Source: Polymyxa betae (lineage: Eukaryota; Endomyxa; Phytomyxea; Plasmodiophorida; Plasmodiophoridae). Taken from it: a DNA stretch of 39,301 nt. Shown in pieces: positions 30,561-39,301 of the stretch. The DNA is taken from positions 1-39,301 of the forward strand of contig RBZT01000649.1 in assembly GCA_003693705.1 (NCBI GenBank). Direction: 5' to 3'. The notes below the pieces were generated by a model that was given only the letters and a program-made list of their open reading frames with translations, was not told where the DNA came from and ran no database searches. Position numbers and translations under genes: made by a program. Every line of letters begins with the position of its first letter. Within the stretch, counting starts at the first letter, position 1.

Positions 30561-32282
30561 TTGATGACTGTGGTTAACACAATCAAAAGTTTGTGTCTGA
30601 TGGTTTGTCTGAATCTTTTTGCCCCTTCGCACGCTTTGAGTACGACTCAATCGGTGTCAGAACGTATGGGAAATCCGTCCACGTTCGGCCGCACAAACTG
30701 GCACCTGGAGGATGTCCTTGGAGGTAACGGATCGAGGGCGTTTATTCAAACACATCGCCCACCAGGCGATGCGGCTGGTGGTCCACATGTTTCACTGTAC
30801 CATCCCACTTTCGGAAAGAATTTCTAAAAGAAAGCACCTCGATCATACCTGATCGTAACGATTGTTCCACCACTGCCAAATTTATCGCAGCCATGTCACT
30901 TTATTATGAACAGGAGAAAGATCGCCGCCAGAGTGCTGGCATTAACATACTACAGGGTTATTTTGATAGAACGTAAGAACGATATCTTCACCAGTTTATC
31001 AGCTCACGGATGGAACGATCATGTTCACACAACAATCTCTTCAGGCCATGATCGCAAATTTTAAATTTAAAGCTGAAAGTGGCCGTGGTGGGTCGGACGC
31101 TGTCATGCAAAATGTGGGATATTTTGTAACAAAAATACATGGACTGCGGGGTTCTTTTTAGAACAGCTTCCAAAACGACTGGAAGCACTGCTAGATGCTG
31201 ACGAAAAAAAGTCACTGATGGCGCAAGTTAATCGTCTTTTTAAAGAAAAAGCTCTGAAAAAAATCGGAGATGTAATTCAAAAGGCCGAAGACGAACTTAA
31301 ACATGAATACATCCGCGAAAAAATCAAGGAGGCTATCAATGATCAGAAAGTTTTTAAAGCCGTATCGGCTGAAACTAGTAAGACTGCGATAGAAGTTTAA
31401 AAAGACGAAGGAGTGTGCCATTGCTCGAATCGCGTCTTATCACATCACAATTGTCGGCCCAACATTGACGATCTATGATGAAGTGTACCTCAGCAATGAC
31501 AAAGGGATATTTGTGGATCCATTGACGCCCGCTTTGCACCTGTTGCTGATGCAAGACGATCCATGGGCGATGAAACGACTCGCATCGACTCTGCGCGCTC
31601 TCAAAAATTCGTTCACAAACCTGGAGAATGCCTATCGGATTGATTTCAGTACAGGTTGTGAATTGGACCAGCGTGGATTCCCATATTCCACAGAGCGTTC
31701 CAGCCATTATACCTTCAAGTGCACCAAACAAATGTCACGTCACGTTTTCCTTGCCACAGTGGACTTCAATGATGGGACCCGGCGTAACTCGACTCCTGCA
31801 GTTGGTACGTCCGTTGTTGTTAAATTCTCCAACATCGGTTTTGTCGCGACCCTACGATGTCCTGACTAATGCGAAAATCGTTTACCCCAACGTTATGGAC
31901 ATACTACGAGCTAGATCCATGGTGGCATGTCACCGTATCCGATTTCATTCCGGATGCAGAACATTATGTCCCATCACCAGTGCACAATCGTCGCTTGAAA
32001 ACTGCTGTGAAGGCACTCCATGATGCATCAATTGTACATGGCGATCTGAGACCCCCTAATGTATTGGTTGTCCGTGGTTCCGAACTAATCTACATAATTG
32101 ATTCTGAATTCGCTGGGCGTTGCAGTCGCGGCGCAAAATACCCCCTGTTTTTGAATCATATCGCGATTGACTGGCCGGATGTCGTATCGGATGCAGCGCT
32201 AATGAAGATAGAGCATGATAATGAGATGCTGACTCTGTCAAACAGCCGTCGCCATGTGCGCGTGCATCAACCGATATTGTGA
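30561..32282 (+). pseudogene. Crinkler-type protein-kinase-like gene, several frameshifts
   Basis: Segments of one conserved protein appear in different plus frames: GNPSTFGRTNWHLEDVLGG (30660 on), AKFIAAMSLYYEQEKDRRQ (about 30880), an EIKNE-type region ending SGRGGSDAVMQNVGY (about 31070), VGPTLTIYDEVYL with DPLTPALHLL (about 31460), and a kinase-like end, ALHDASIVHGDLRPPNVLVV, IIDSEFAGRCS, KYPLFLNHIAIDWPD (31869-32282). The VHGDLRPPN motif is the catalytic loop form seen in fungal Crinkler-associated kinases. At least three frame changes and internal stops separate the parts, and a lysine-rich segment at 31218-31400 may be an insertion. I see no way for it to make an intact product. Such families are expanded in chytrids; whether this one was an effector is not known. 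Confidence 0.65.
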
Positions 32283-32600
32283 TCAAGGGTCTCGTGCCCA
32301 GCCGTACTTTGACCTTCTTTATGTTAATACATCATTCTGCTATTTCAATCCCTAGTAGCGCCTCCTAAGTTCGCTTGCTCCTATCAGACTCGTCTAACTG
32401 GAGATCGAGTGGATTGAGTGCTTGTTACAGTGCTGATTCCTCACGCACTTGAAAAAAATCAGCAAATTTCATTTCGACCTGATATATTGATTTATACAAA
32501 TTCCGATTACAGTTAGGGAATAATGTTTGGGTGGATTGATGGAGAGGGGAAATTCGTCGCTTAGTCAGGCTCGCTTCCGATACGTTCCAGGCACTTAATC
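32283..32600. other. Short intergenic stretch
   Basis: No open frame of note and no repeat recognised between the Crinkler-kinase remnant and the NHL-repeat remnant. Confidence 0.5.
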
Positions 32601-32617
32601 GATCTTCCAGTAATGTT

Positions 32618-33960
32618 AGGATGGTCGCGGGCCAGTGCGGTACTTATGGATATCAAGATGGTCATGGATTATCTGGGAATGCTCTCAGGCTGCTGTTCGA
32701 TCAGAATCGAAGTCGTCTCTATGCATCAGATTACAGGAACGGTCGTATTTGGCAATATGACCGCATCAATCGAATATAGTATCGACAATAGCAGGAAATG
32801 GGATCACTTCATGCGACGCTTTTCGGTTTGCTGCAGAGTCTTTAGATTCGCCTTTGTATATGACATTGGACTCAAATGACGACCTGGTTCGCATTGATCA
32901 TGGGAACCCTAACCCCAGCTAAAAGGTTATGCAAAGACTCATAATCAATGGACCTGGTATTGCTGCTGCCATTACTGGATTGGATTAAAACTAGTTTAGG
33001 TGATGTGACACCAGGGCGGCGCTCTTTCCCATCGCTCAGGGCCCTGAGTCCGTAATTCCGTGACGATCACAGAACTTCACCCATTCAAGGCAACCGTTTA
33101 CGAGGGCGTTGCCTGTCCACCGGCCTCTAAGACATTTCTCCCACAATTGGTACCACGCTGTGTGATAGCATCGTAAATTCGTCAGAAATAAACTACCTTG
33201 GTTCGACTCGGGCCTTGGACCTCTCGAGTATTTAATAAAGTGCACGACAGCTACACGGCCACTGCTGCCATTACTGTAGTGATATTTCCTTCTGTCATTG
33301 CTGACACGATATTCAATCCAAATCGATATTAAGGCGACATCAGCTATTATGGGATCGCTGTTGATAGCCACGAAAGCATCTTCAAACCCAGATAGAATCC
33401 CTGCTATTGATCGTTATTTCTGTATCTTACCAGGCTGCAGCCAGATGAAGTTTTTGAATACGTTTGGTCAGTTGGTGTTTCAATAGTTACAGCTGGGCCT
33501 GGCATTGAACCATAAAACGACCCTGATCTATGCTTGCAATTCTGTCACATCAAATGCTCTCTTCGTATTCAGTGGCTCTGGATTTGATCTTCTCAATATC
33601 CAATCAGACATACGGATACGATATCAGTGTCGACGATAGGACTGGTCAATGTGATACAAGCGGGTTCCGTGAAGGCCGTGCGCAATCCGTCCTGTTCGCT
33701 TTCCGCAGTCAGATTGTTCTAATCTGCTCATCAGATTATACGATTCAGTATCAAGAACAGTGACGATTCTAGACGGAAACGGAACCCTCTCTGGCTTTAA
33801 CAATGGCGCTGCGCTTTCATCTGCCATTGGCTGCCCAGCATACCCATCTCTTGATCCAAATGGCGATATTGTGTTTATATCACATCTATCTTCTGATCGA
33901 GTATCTGATTCCGTGATTTAAGAGGTTGACACTCAACAGGCCATCAGCTCTGTCTCCGTC
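32618..33960 (+). pseudogene. Degenerate NHL-repeat protein gene
   Basis: NHL beta-propeller units are readable in different plus frames: MVAGQCGTYGYQDGHGLSGN then SRLYASDYRNGRIWQYD (about 32620-32780), VSTIAGNGITS then LYMTLDSNDDLVRIDH (about 32780-32900), GIAVDSHESIF (about 33350), and VTILDGNGTLSGFNNGAAL then PSLDPNGDIVFISHLSSDRV (about 33760-33905). Stops and frame changes between them do not fit short GT-AG introns well. The section 33030-33340 does not continue the propeller and may be an insertion. The gene appears dead or is at least badly broken. Confidence 0.55.
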
Positions 33961-35162
33961 AACTAACAGTGTTAAATTCTTGCGAATGCAAACAGAAGCT
34001 GATTTGGTTGATATCAATCGATCCAATCTGTAAAAAGGGCTCAACAATTACTTTAGCTGAATGAAGGGAAGGCGGTTCATGGAAGATCAGGCGAGATATA
34101 TCTGGCTGGAGATCAGCATATTTCTATGCTCTCTCGTATAGACAATACGATCGAGTATTTAAGCGATCGTGCGCCATTACAACTTCCAGTGAGACACGAT
34201 AGTGACGCCGATACATTACTGAGTCAAGATCTGTCCCATTGGACAACACGATCAACAAAAAAAACGGTTACAAAATCTGGCCATGTTCGCCTTCAACGTT
34301 CCTGCGACGGCTGTAGATGATGCTCGAGAAAATGGCTTTTCATCAAGACAACAATATCGTAGTTTTAGGCCCCAGACCCATAATCGTCATACTGGCCAGT
34401 ATGTAGGTTTATCTTACACCGCGACGGAAGGGTAAGCTGTATGGCCACCTTCATCGCAGTGATATCTGCACGCTCTAACTCCAACGAGTCCATTGCTCTT
34501 TCTCCAGCCTCATCTCCTGCAAAACTCGTTGTCACATTTCTCCGCACTTACTCACAATCAGTGTTGGGCTCATAAACAGGTTGAAGAATTCTTCTCCCAA
34601 TTTCATTGTTTCGCCATTTGCTCATAATTGCATTGCTGCTTCAATCCTCAAATCCGCCAGAGCCAACAAAAACAGCAATGGTGACCAGATTACTTAACTC
34701 TGATGGGAAACATCAACAGCCTGTAACAAAATTCGCTTGTTGTGTGATACAGATGACAAATAAACCAAAAGGAACACATTTAGTTTGTTTTTGATACTTT
34801 CTAACAATAAAACTGGAGCATGATATCAGGTCGAATTTGCTGCAAAGTGGAAATCGCGGAGCTCGCCCGTCGGGCATACCGGCCATCGACTGATTCCGCG
34901 ACCCGCAGTGCTGTCGGAGCGCGCGCTACTCGGGCTGAGATAGACCACTCCGATCTGTCGCGACTGGGCTGCGTTCGTAGCTGGTCTCAGCCGAGGTCCA
35001 GCAGACGTTCACTTTATTACAGAGAGATAATCATTCATCCGGAAACCTGCCGCATTTATATCACCAGAATCAGATTTCGTGCCGCGCAACTTTTGATTTT
35101 CATATTTTTCGTCACTGGAAGCGATCAAATTTTTTTTCACAGAAGCACGATGTCCTTTATTG
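33961..35162. other. Stretch without supported gene; turns GC-rich at about 34840
   Basis: Short frames (for example 34126-34320 and 34606-34794 on plus) have no domain. From about 34840 base composition shifts abruptly to GC-rich for about 160 bp, then back to AT-rich until the P450. It may be part of the same GC-rich block as the P450. Confidence 0.45.
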
Positions 35163-36826
35163 CTAAGTTCGACGTGGGATGAGACGACCCCAGACCCCAT
35201 TCTTCGGGCTCGGGAACAGACTCTCGTACGACGGCTCGAACGTCTGCCCGGGTCGGAATTCGAACTCGAACTGGGCCAGCAGGGCGGCGATCACGACCCG
35301 GATCTGGGTCAGGGCCAGATACCGGCCCGGGCATTCACGGACTCCGCCGGAGAACGGCAGGTACGCACACTTCACCGACCCCTCGGGCATCTCACAGACC
35401 GATCCGTCCGCTTTCAGGAACCGCTCCGGCTGGAACGCGTCCGCGTCGGGCCAGTACGCCGGATGCCGCGACAGCAACGCAGTCCCGACAAAGACGATGG
35501 TGCCGGCCGGAATCGGGACGCCATCGATCTCGATGTCTTTGGCCACGTTGCGGCCGAGCCCGGGCGCCGGCGGGCGAAGGCGCAGCGTTTCCAGTACGGT
35601 CGCGTGGAGATACGGCATCCGTTCCAAGTCCGTGAGTGTGAGCGCGCGGCGTCCGCCCAGGACAGAGTCGACTTCGGCTCGGCATTTGGCTCGGACGGCC
35701 GGGTGCTCACAGAGCACCGCCATCAACGAGGTCATGGCCGCGGTCACCGCGTCTTTGCCTAGACGTACGGTGAGTCCGATTGTGTAACGGAATCGCGAGT
35801 GGGCAACGTTACCGCCCACCATCGTCTGCATGAGTTCGTCGCGGATCTGGTCATGGCTGAGTTCGTTGCCGTGCCGATCGCGATAGAGTAGCTGGGCCTC
35901 TATGAACGGAGTCTGTTTGGGGTCAGCGATTCTTGCGTTCGTCATAGTGAGGAGTTCGTTGTTGATGGGGTCCCGGGGCAGACCCCGGCGTCTTTCTTCT
36001 ATCGTCTCGTCCAGAAATACACGAATGCGATCCCGCAACTTGCGCAGTTTGTATTTCACAGGGAGCGGCAGCCAGCTGAGCGTCCGCGACACGACCATCG
36101 GGGTTTCCGCATACTGTGTCGCCAGCTTCATCATTGCGTTGAAGGCTTCGTAAATTTCCAACGGCACGTTACGTCCCAGAACGATCCGCGAGATCGTCTT
36201 GAACGAAACCCTGTGAAAGAATTCATCGAAGTTGATGTCCTTGTCGGTGAATCCCCTGCACGTAAAACCCTAAGCCCTAGCCTGAAATGTCAACAGCTGA
36301 CGTACTCTAAGAAGCCGTCCTCCTGAATGAAGTCCCGTATCATCTCCGCGTATTGCGTCTGCAGATTCGGGCGCAGAGTCGGACTGACGAGGGCGCGTCG
36401 ACTGCGGTGCGCGGCCGCGCTCAAATTGCCCAGGGCGAGCGGCCCCATGGGCTCCATCAGCAGACGGACCAGAATCATCTGTTCCAGTGAGTCGCGGTCC
36501 CCACCGATCTGATGGGTCAGTACGGCCTGGGCCAGGTCCGGGTCGAGGATCATGAACGACGGGTGCGGGCCGAAGAAGAACATCTTGATGCGGCCGCTGT
36601 CGGCGATGGCCGCGCCCGTACGCTGCAGCAGCTCGCGCCGGAACCACAACAGGTCGCCGATTAGGGGCAGAGGCCGCCCCGACAGGACCAGGTCACCTGG
36701 AGGCCTCGCCCTCGAGAGCCGCTGATACTTGTGGTAGACCATCTGCGGCCGGACCAGCAGCTGAAACCCGAGGACCAGTACGACGCCGATCACGAAGACC
36801 TTCAGGCACGTCAGCAACGCCTGCAT
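35163..36826 (-). CDS. Cytochrome P450 monooxygenase
   Basis: This is a heme-thiolate monooxygenase, probably ER-anchored by the N-terminal segment LLTCLKVFVIGVVLVLGFQLL. Motifs in order: PPGDLVLSGRPLPLIGD (proline-rich hinge), the I helix split by an intron (MVGG / KDAVTAAMT), ETLR of the ExxR motif, FQPERF, and the heme loop FSGGVRECPGR with the axial Cys. Exon 1 is 36302-36826. A 54-bp intron at 35759-35812 (GTAACG...GTCTAG) removes a 17-residue insertion and restores the I helix. The first intron is less clear: the 46-bp candidate to GTGCAG breaks the frame, while acceptors giving 32 or 62 bp keep it. The gene is strongly GC-rich compared with its surroundings. Substrate and subfamily are not known. 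Confidence 0.87.
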
Positions 36827-37000
36827 TGAGGTTCGGGCAGGTTAGAGATATGCCCAGCCAGCCCGGTCGAAAAGGCCGCTGGGAAAACCCCCAACTCCGC
36901 CACAGAGTTAAGGGGCTCATCAGCCATGCGCAACCTGCGCCAATGCGTGACAAGGAGACCACCCATACCAGAATGATATTATTGAAACAAAAAACCCAAA

Positions 37001-37034
37001 AATATCACGTTATAGGGTCTTATAACGTGATATT
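37001..37034. repeat. Perfect hairpin (14-bp arms, 6-base loop)
   Basis: AATATCACGTTATA at 37001-37014 pairs exactly with 37021-37034. The flanking string TGATATTATTGAAA also occurs twice (about 36973 and 37028). It marks the border between the GC-rich P450 block and the retroelement. It could be a small inverted-repeat element or a transcript-end structure. Confidence 0.8.
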
Positions 37035-37197
37035 ATTGAAAAACGATTTCAAAAATATCACATTAAAAGACCTTTTAATTATGGGTGGCAACTTATGAAG
37101 CCTCGGCAATGAATCTCACCGAGGATGATTAATGACGAACGAAGCCTCACTGGGGTACCAGTGGGGCAAGACCACTGGCCACGGACTTAACTTGCCA

Positions 37198-38640
37198 TCA
37201 TGTCGGAAGGTGCGGGCTGCGCTTGCCAGGACTGCGCCTCGGTGGGTTGCGCCGGTCTGTATGTCCCTGACATCCTCTCCGCTGTAGAACCCCTCTAGGA
37301 CGATCGGGATTTTCTTCGTGAAAGTCTTCAATAAGCTTCAAGATCAGACCATCGCGGCATAGTTCGGAATATGGCTCCCATGAGTTATCTTCGGGGCCGT
37401 AGCCTTCCCATTGAACGAGGTATTGAAGTTGTCGGTGATGAAAGCGAGAATCCAAAATCTTGGCCACAACATAATAGGGTTGTCCTGAGTCGTCAAGAAT
37501 TAGTGGAGGAGGAGGAGTAAGCTTGCGATTAGGAAATCGGTTCTCGTGATACGGAGCCAGTAAGGAACTATGGAACACTGGATGGATTTTCATAGTGGCG
37601 GGTAATTCAAGTTCGAATGCAACGGGATTAATCTGGCGTTTGATTTTGAACGGTCCGAGTTTACAGTGATCGAGTTTCTTGCAAGGCCTTGTTGCTCGAA
37701 TGTTGGAGGATTGCAACCATACTTTATCACCAACTTGGAAAGGAGTTTCTTGGCGGTGTTTATCTGCATGGCGCTTATACTGAGTTTTTGCGAACTCAAG
37801 CTGTGAACGTAACCACTTATGGGCGGATTGGAGATCCTTTACTATAGATTCCGCTCGTGGGACGAGAGTGGAGGAGGGGGTGGTGATCTCAAACCGAGGA
37901 TGAAAGCCAAAGTTCGCCCAAAACGGTGAAAGGGTTGTTGAAGAATGCCAGGCATTGCTGTATGCAAATTCGGCGAGTGAAAGCAGTGCAACCCAGTCGT
38001 TTTGTCTATAGTTGACAAAGATGCGCAAAAACTGCTCAAGATTTTGATTAACACGCTCTGTCTGCCCATCCGATTGAGGATGGTATGACGATGATGGAGA
38101 CAAATGGATCTTCAGAAGATGACAGAGTCGTTTCCAAAACTTAGAGATGAACTGGGAGCCTCTATCGGATACAATGTCTTCAGGTAACCCATGCAACCGG
38201 AAAATATCAGATACAAAACGACGAGCGGTTGTTTCAGCATCCGGTATCGAATGGAACGCAGCGAAATGAGCCATCTTTGTGAAACGACAGACAACGACCA
38301 TAATACATGTCATTCCTTCTGAACGTGGAAGGTCTGTAATGAAATCGACAGAGATATGAGTCCATGGTCGTTCAGGTGTGGAAAACGGCGTCAAAGAACC
38401 GAAAGGCAAATGCCGTCGTGGTTTCGTTCGAGCACAAGTCTCACAGGAATCGATATAATCGGAAACGTCTTTACGAACTGAAGGCCACCAGTAATTCCGC
38501 TGAAGAAGATGAAGCGTTTTCGAACGTCCGAAATGGCCTGCGGTAACCGAATCGTGACACAGCTGAATTATTTCAAGCCGCAGAGAACCTGCTGGGACGT
38601 AAATCCGCTCTTTGTAATACAGAACTCCGTTACTATTTCG
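37198..38640 (-). pseudogene. Integrase with C-terminal chromodomain (retroelement pol, part)
   Basis: This is the 3' part of the gypsy pol frame, open from about 38640 to the stop at 37198. It includes the HHCC finger, DDE catalytic core, the GPF/Y region (KLDHCKLGPFKIKR) and a chromodomain that would direct insertion to modified chromatin. It is intact in itself but separated from the RNase H part by the frameshift and has no own start, so it is scored as a broken gene. Confidence 0.8.
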
Positions 38641-39155
38641 AAAGTGTGTATATGAAGCAGCTTGGTTTGTCGGAATTTCTTGACGAATCTGTCCGTCATA
38701 GAAGCCTGCTGAATTCTTTCGTAGAACTTAGTCGTTGGCGACTGAGGTGCATGAGAAATCGCAAAGTTTTCTGCTTGAAACATAGGATTAGGAACTGGAG
38801 CAGGTTGTTGATAATCTTCTCTTCGAGATAAAGCATCAGCTTTTCCATTTTTACTCCCCGGGCGATATCTGATCACGAAGTGAAAGCGACTGAAAAATTG
38901 CGACCATCTGGACTGACGAGCAGATAAAGATTTCATAGTTTGGAACTCTTTGAGCGATTGGTGGTAGGTGAGGACTTCGACAGGAAGAACAGCGCCCTCG
39001 AGATAATGTCTCCACGTCTGAAATGCCACTTTGATTGCCAAAAGTTCCTTATCACGGGTATCATAGTTTCGTTCAGCAGGTTGCAATGACCTAAAATAGA
39101 AAGCCACGGGTCTAACCTTGCCATCGGTGCCCTTCTGGGACAATATCGCACCCAA
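38568..39155 (-). pseudogene. RNase H domain (retroelement pol, part)
   Basis: The open frame holds the RNase H module of gypsy pol, from LGAILSQKG through DKELLAI to ADALSRRED, and ends in an out-of-frame tail after HIHTF, where the integrase-linked text SNGVLYYKERIYVP continues in another frame. The first catalytic strand (VETDAS) is replaced by unrelated sequence, so the domain is incomplete at its N-terminal side. Confidence 0.8.
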
Positions 39156-39175
39156 GGCAAATTCCGAGTGTGTAG

Positions 39176-39301
39176 TATGGTTGTCTCACATTAGAGACAA
39201 ATAGACAAACTGAGTCAATCGATGTCACTGATTGATCCAGTATATTAATCCATCGGAACGAGTCCGTGGAAAACCCTAGGGCCACTGTGAAACACACCCA
39301 A
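39176..39301. other. Unassigned sequence beyond the truncated retroelement
   Basis: It does not encode the expected reverse transcriptase C-terminal end in any minus frame. It may be host sequence at a deletion junction or another inserted element; too short to tell. Confidence 0.4.

Larger units (their letters stand above)
37198..39175 (-). mobile_element. Ty3/gypsy chromovirus fragment (RNase H-integrase-chromodomain)
   Basis: Read on the minus strand: an RNase H domain (RPVAFYFRSLQPAERNY, DKELLAIKVAFQTWRHYLEG, KADALSRRE; 38568-39155), a zinc-binding HHCC region (HDSVTAGHFGRSKT, CETCARTKP), an integrase core with DFITDLP, SDRGSQFIS and QTERVNQNLEQF giving D, D and E, and a C-terminal chromodomain (LQYLVQWEGYGPEDNSWEP). 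The stop is at 37198. One frameshift near 38640 separates RNase H from integrase. Upstream of about 39175 the reverse transcriptase end does not continue, so the element is truncated at that side. I could not see LTRs. It is a non-autonomous relic. Confidence 0.9.

Noticed and set aside
33190-33225. tRNA-like T loop (GGTTCGACTCG)
   Set aside because: No matching acceptor, D or anticodon arms could be folded around it.
35160-35787. Long plus-strand frames opposite the P450
   Set aside because: They are antisense shadows of a GC-rich coding region; the minus strand has all P450 motifs.
36262-36280. Telomeric repeat near the P450 intron
   Set aside because: Only one TTAGGG-like string is present, inside intron sequence, without tandem copies.
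35163-36826. P450 as bacterial contamination
   Set aside because: A 54-bp GT-AG intron interrupts the I helix and its removal restores the motif, so it is a spliced eukaryotic gene.
1-39301. CRISPR array, operons or bacterial ribosome-binding sites
   Set aside because: The window is eukaryotic, with spliceosomal introns and separate genes; no regularly spaced identical repeats were seen.

Overview
This is eukaryotic nuclear DNA, most likely from a flagellated, chytrid-like fungus. The evidence is a compact gene layout with many short introns (mostly 44-60 bp), a radial-spoke gene and a PPIL6-type cyclophilin that imply a motile flagellum, mitochondrial genes including a fungal/animal KGD4 domain, a chromodomain-bearing Ty3/gypsy element, and a decayed Crinkler-kinase-like gene. 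The species cannot be named from sequence alone. Exon models below were built by eye from GT-AG sites, reading frame and family resemblance; no search or transcript data were available. || Layout. 1-3.2 kb is gene-poor: a TTAATCCCCC-type repeat running into a perfect 60-bp palindrome, a diverged tandem duplication, and a small inverted repeat. 3.2-27.7 kb is a dense block of ordinary genes: class 3 lipase (-), APC11 (-), RSPH3 (+), LRR protein (+), UFD2/UBE4 ubiquitin E4 ligase (-), a lipoyl-domain/KGD4 fusion (+), an F-box-like protein (+), a possible TEN1-like OB-fold protein (-), PPIL6 cyclophilin (-), two unidentified genes, mitochondrial thioredoxin (-), aspartyl aminopeptidase (+), an intronless secreted protein (+), and a GCK/MIA40-like CHCH protein (+). 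28-34.8 kb is a graveyard: remains of a PIF/Harbinger transposon (transposase fragment plus Myb-like ORF), a frameshifted Crinkler-kinase-type gene, and a degenerate NHL-repeat gene. 34.8-37 kb is a GC-rich island with a cytochrome P450. 37-39.2 kb is a truncated, frameshifted Ty3/gypsy chromovirus. || Main result. The gene at 14647-15632 encodes a mitochondrial presequence, an E2-type lipoyl domain with its ETDK lipoylation site, a Pro/Ala-rich linker, and a C-terminal module matching KGD4/MRPS36, the adaptor that ties E3 to the 2-oxoglutarate dehydrogenase core. It has no acyltransferase domain. That is the architecture of an E3-binding protein, analogous to PDHX of pyruvate dehydrogenase, apparently assembled for the 2-oxoglutarate complex. 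|| Themes. Mitochondrial redox and thiol genes lie within 13 kb (lipoyl-KGD4, thioredoxin, CHCH protein); ubiquitin genes are APC11, UFD2 and an F-box-like protein; flagellar genes are RSPH3 and PPIL6. Clustering is probably incidental, but divergent pairs with very short shared promoters (112 bp between APC11 and RSPH3, 136 bp between UFD2 and the lipoyl-KGD4 gene) suggest some co-regulation.
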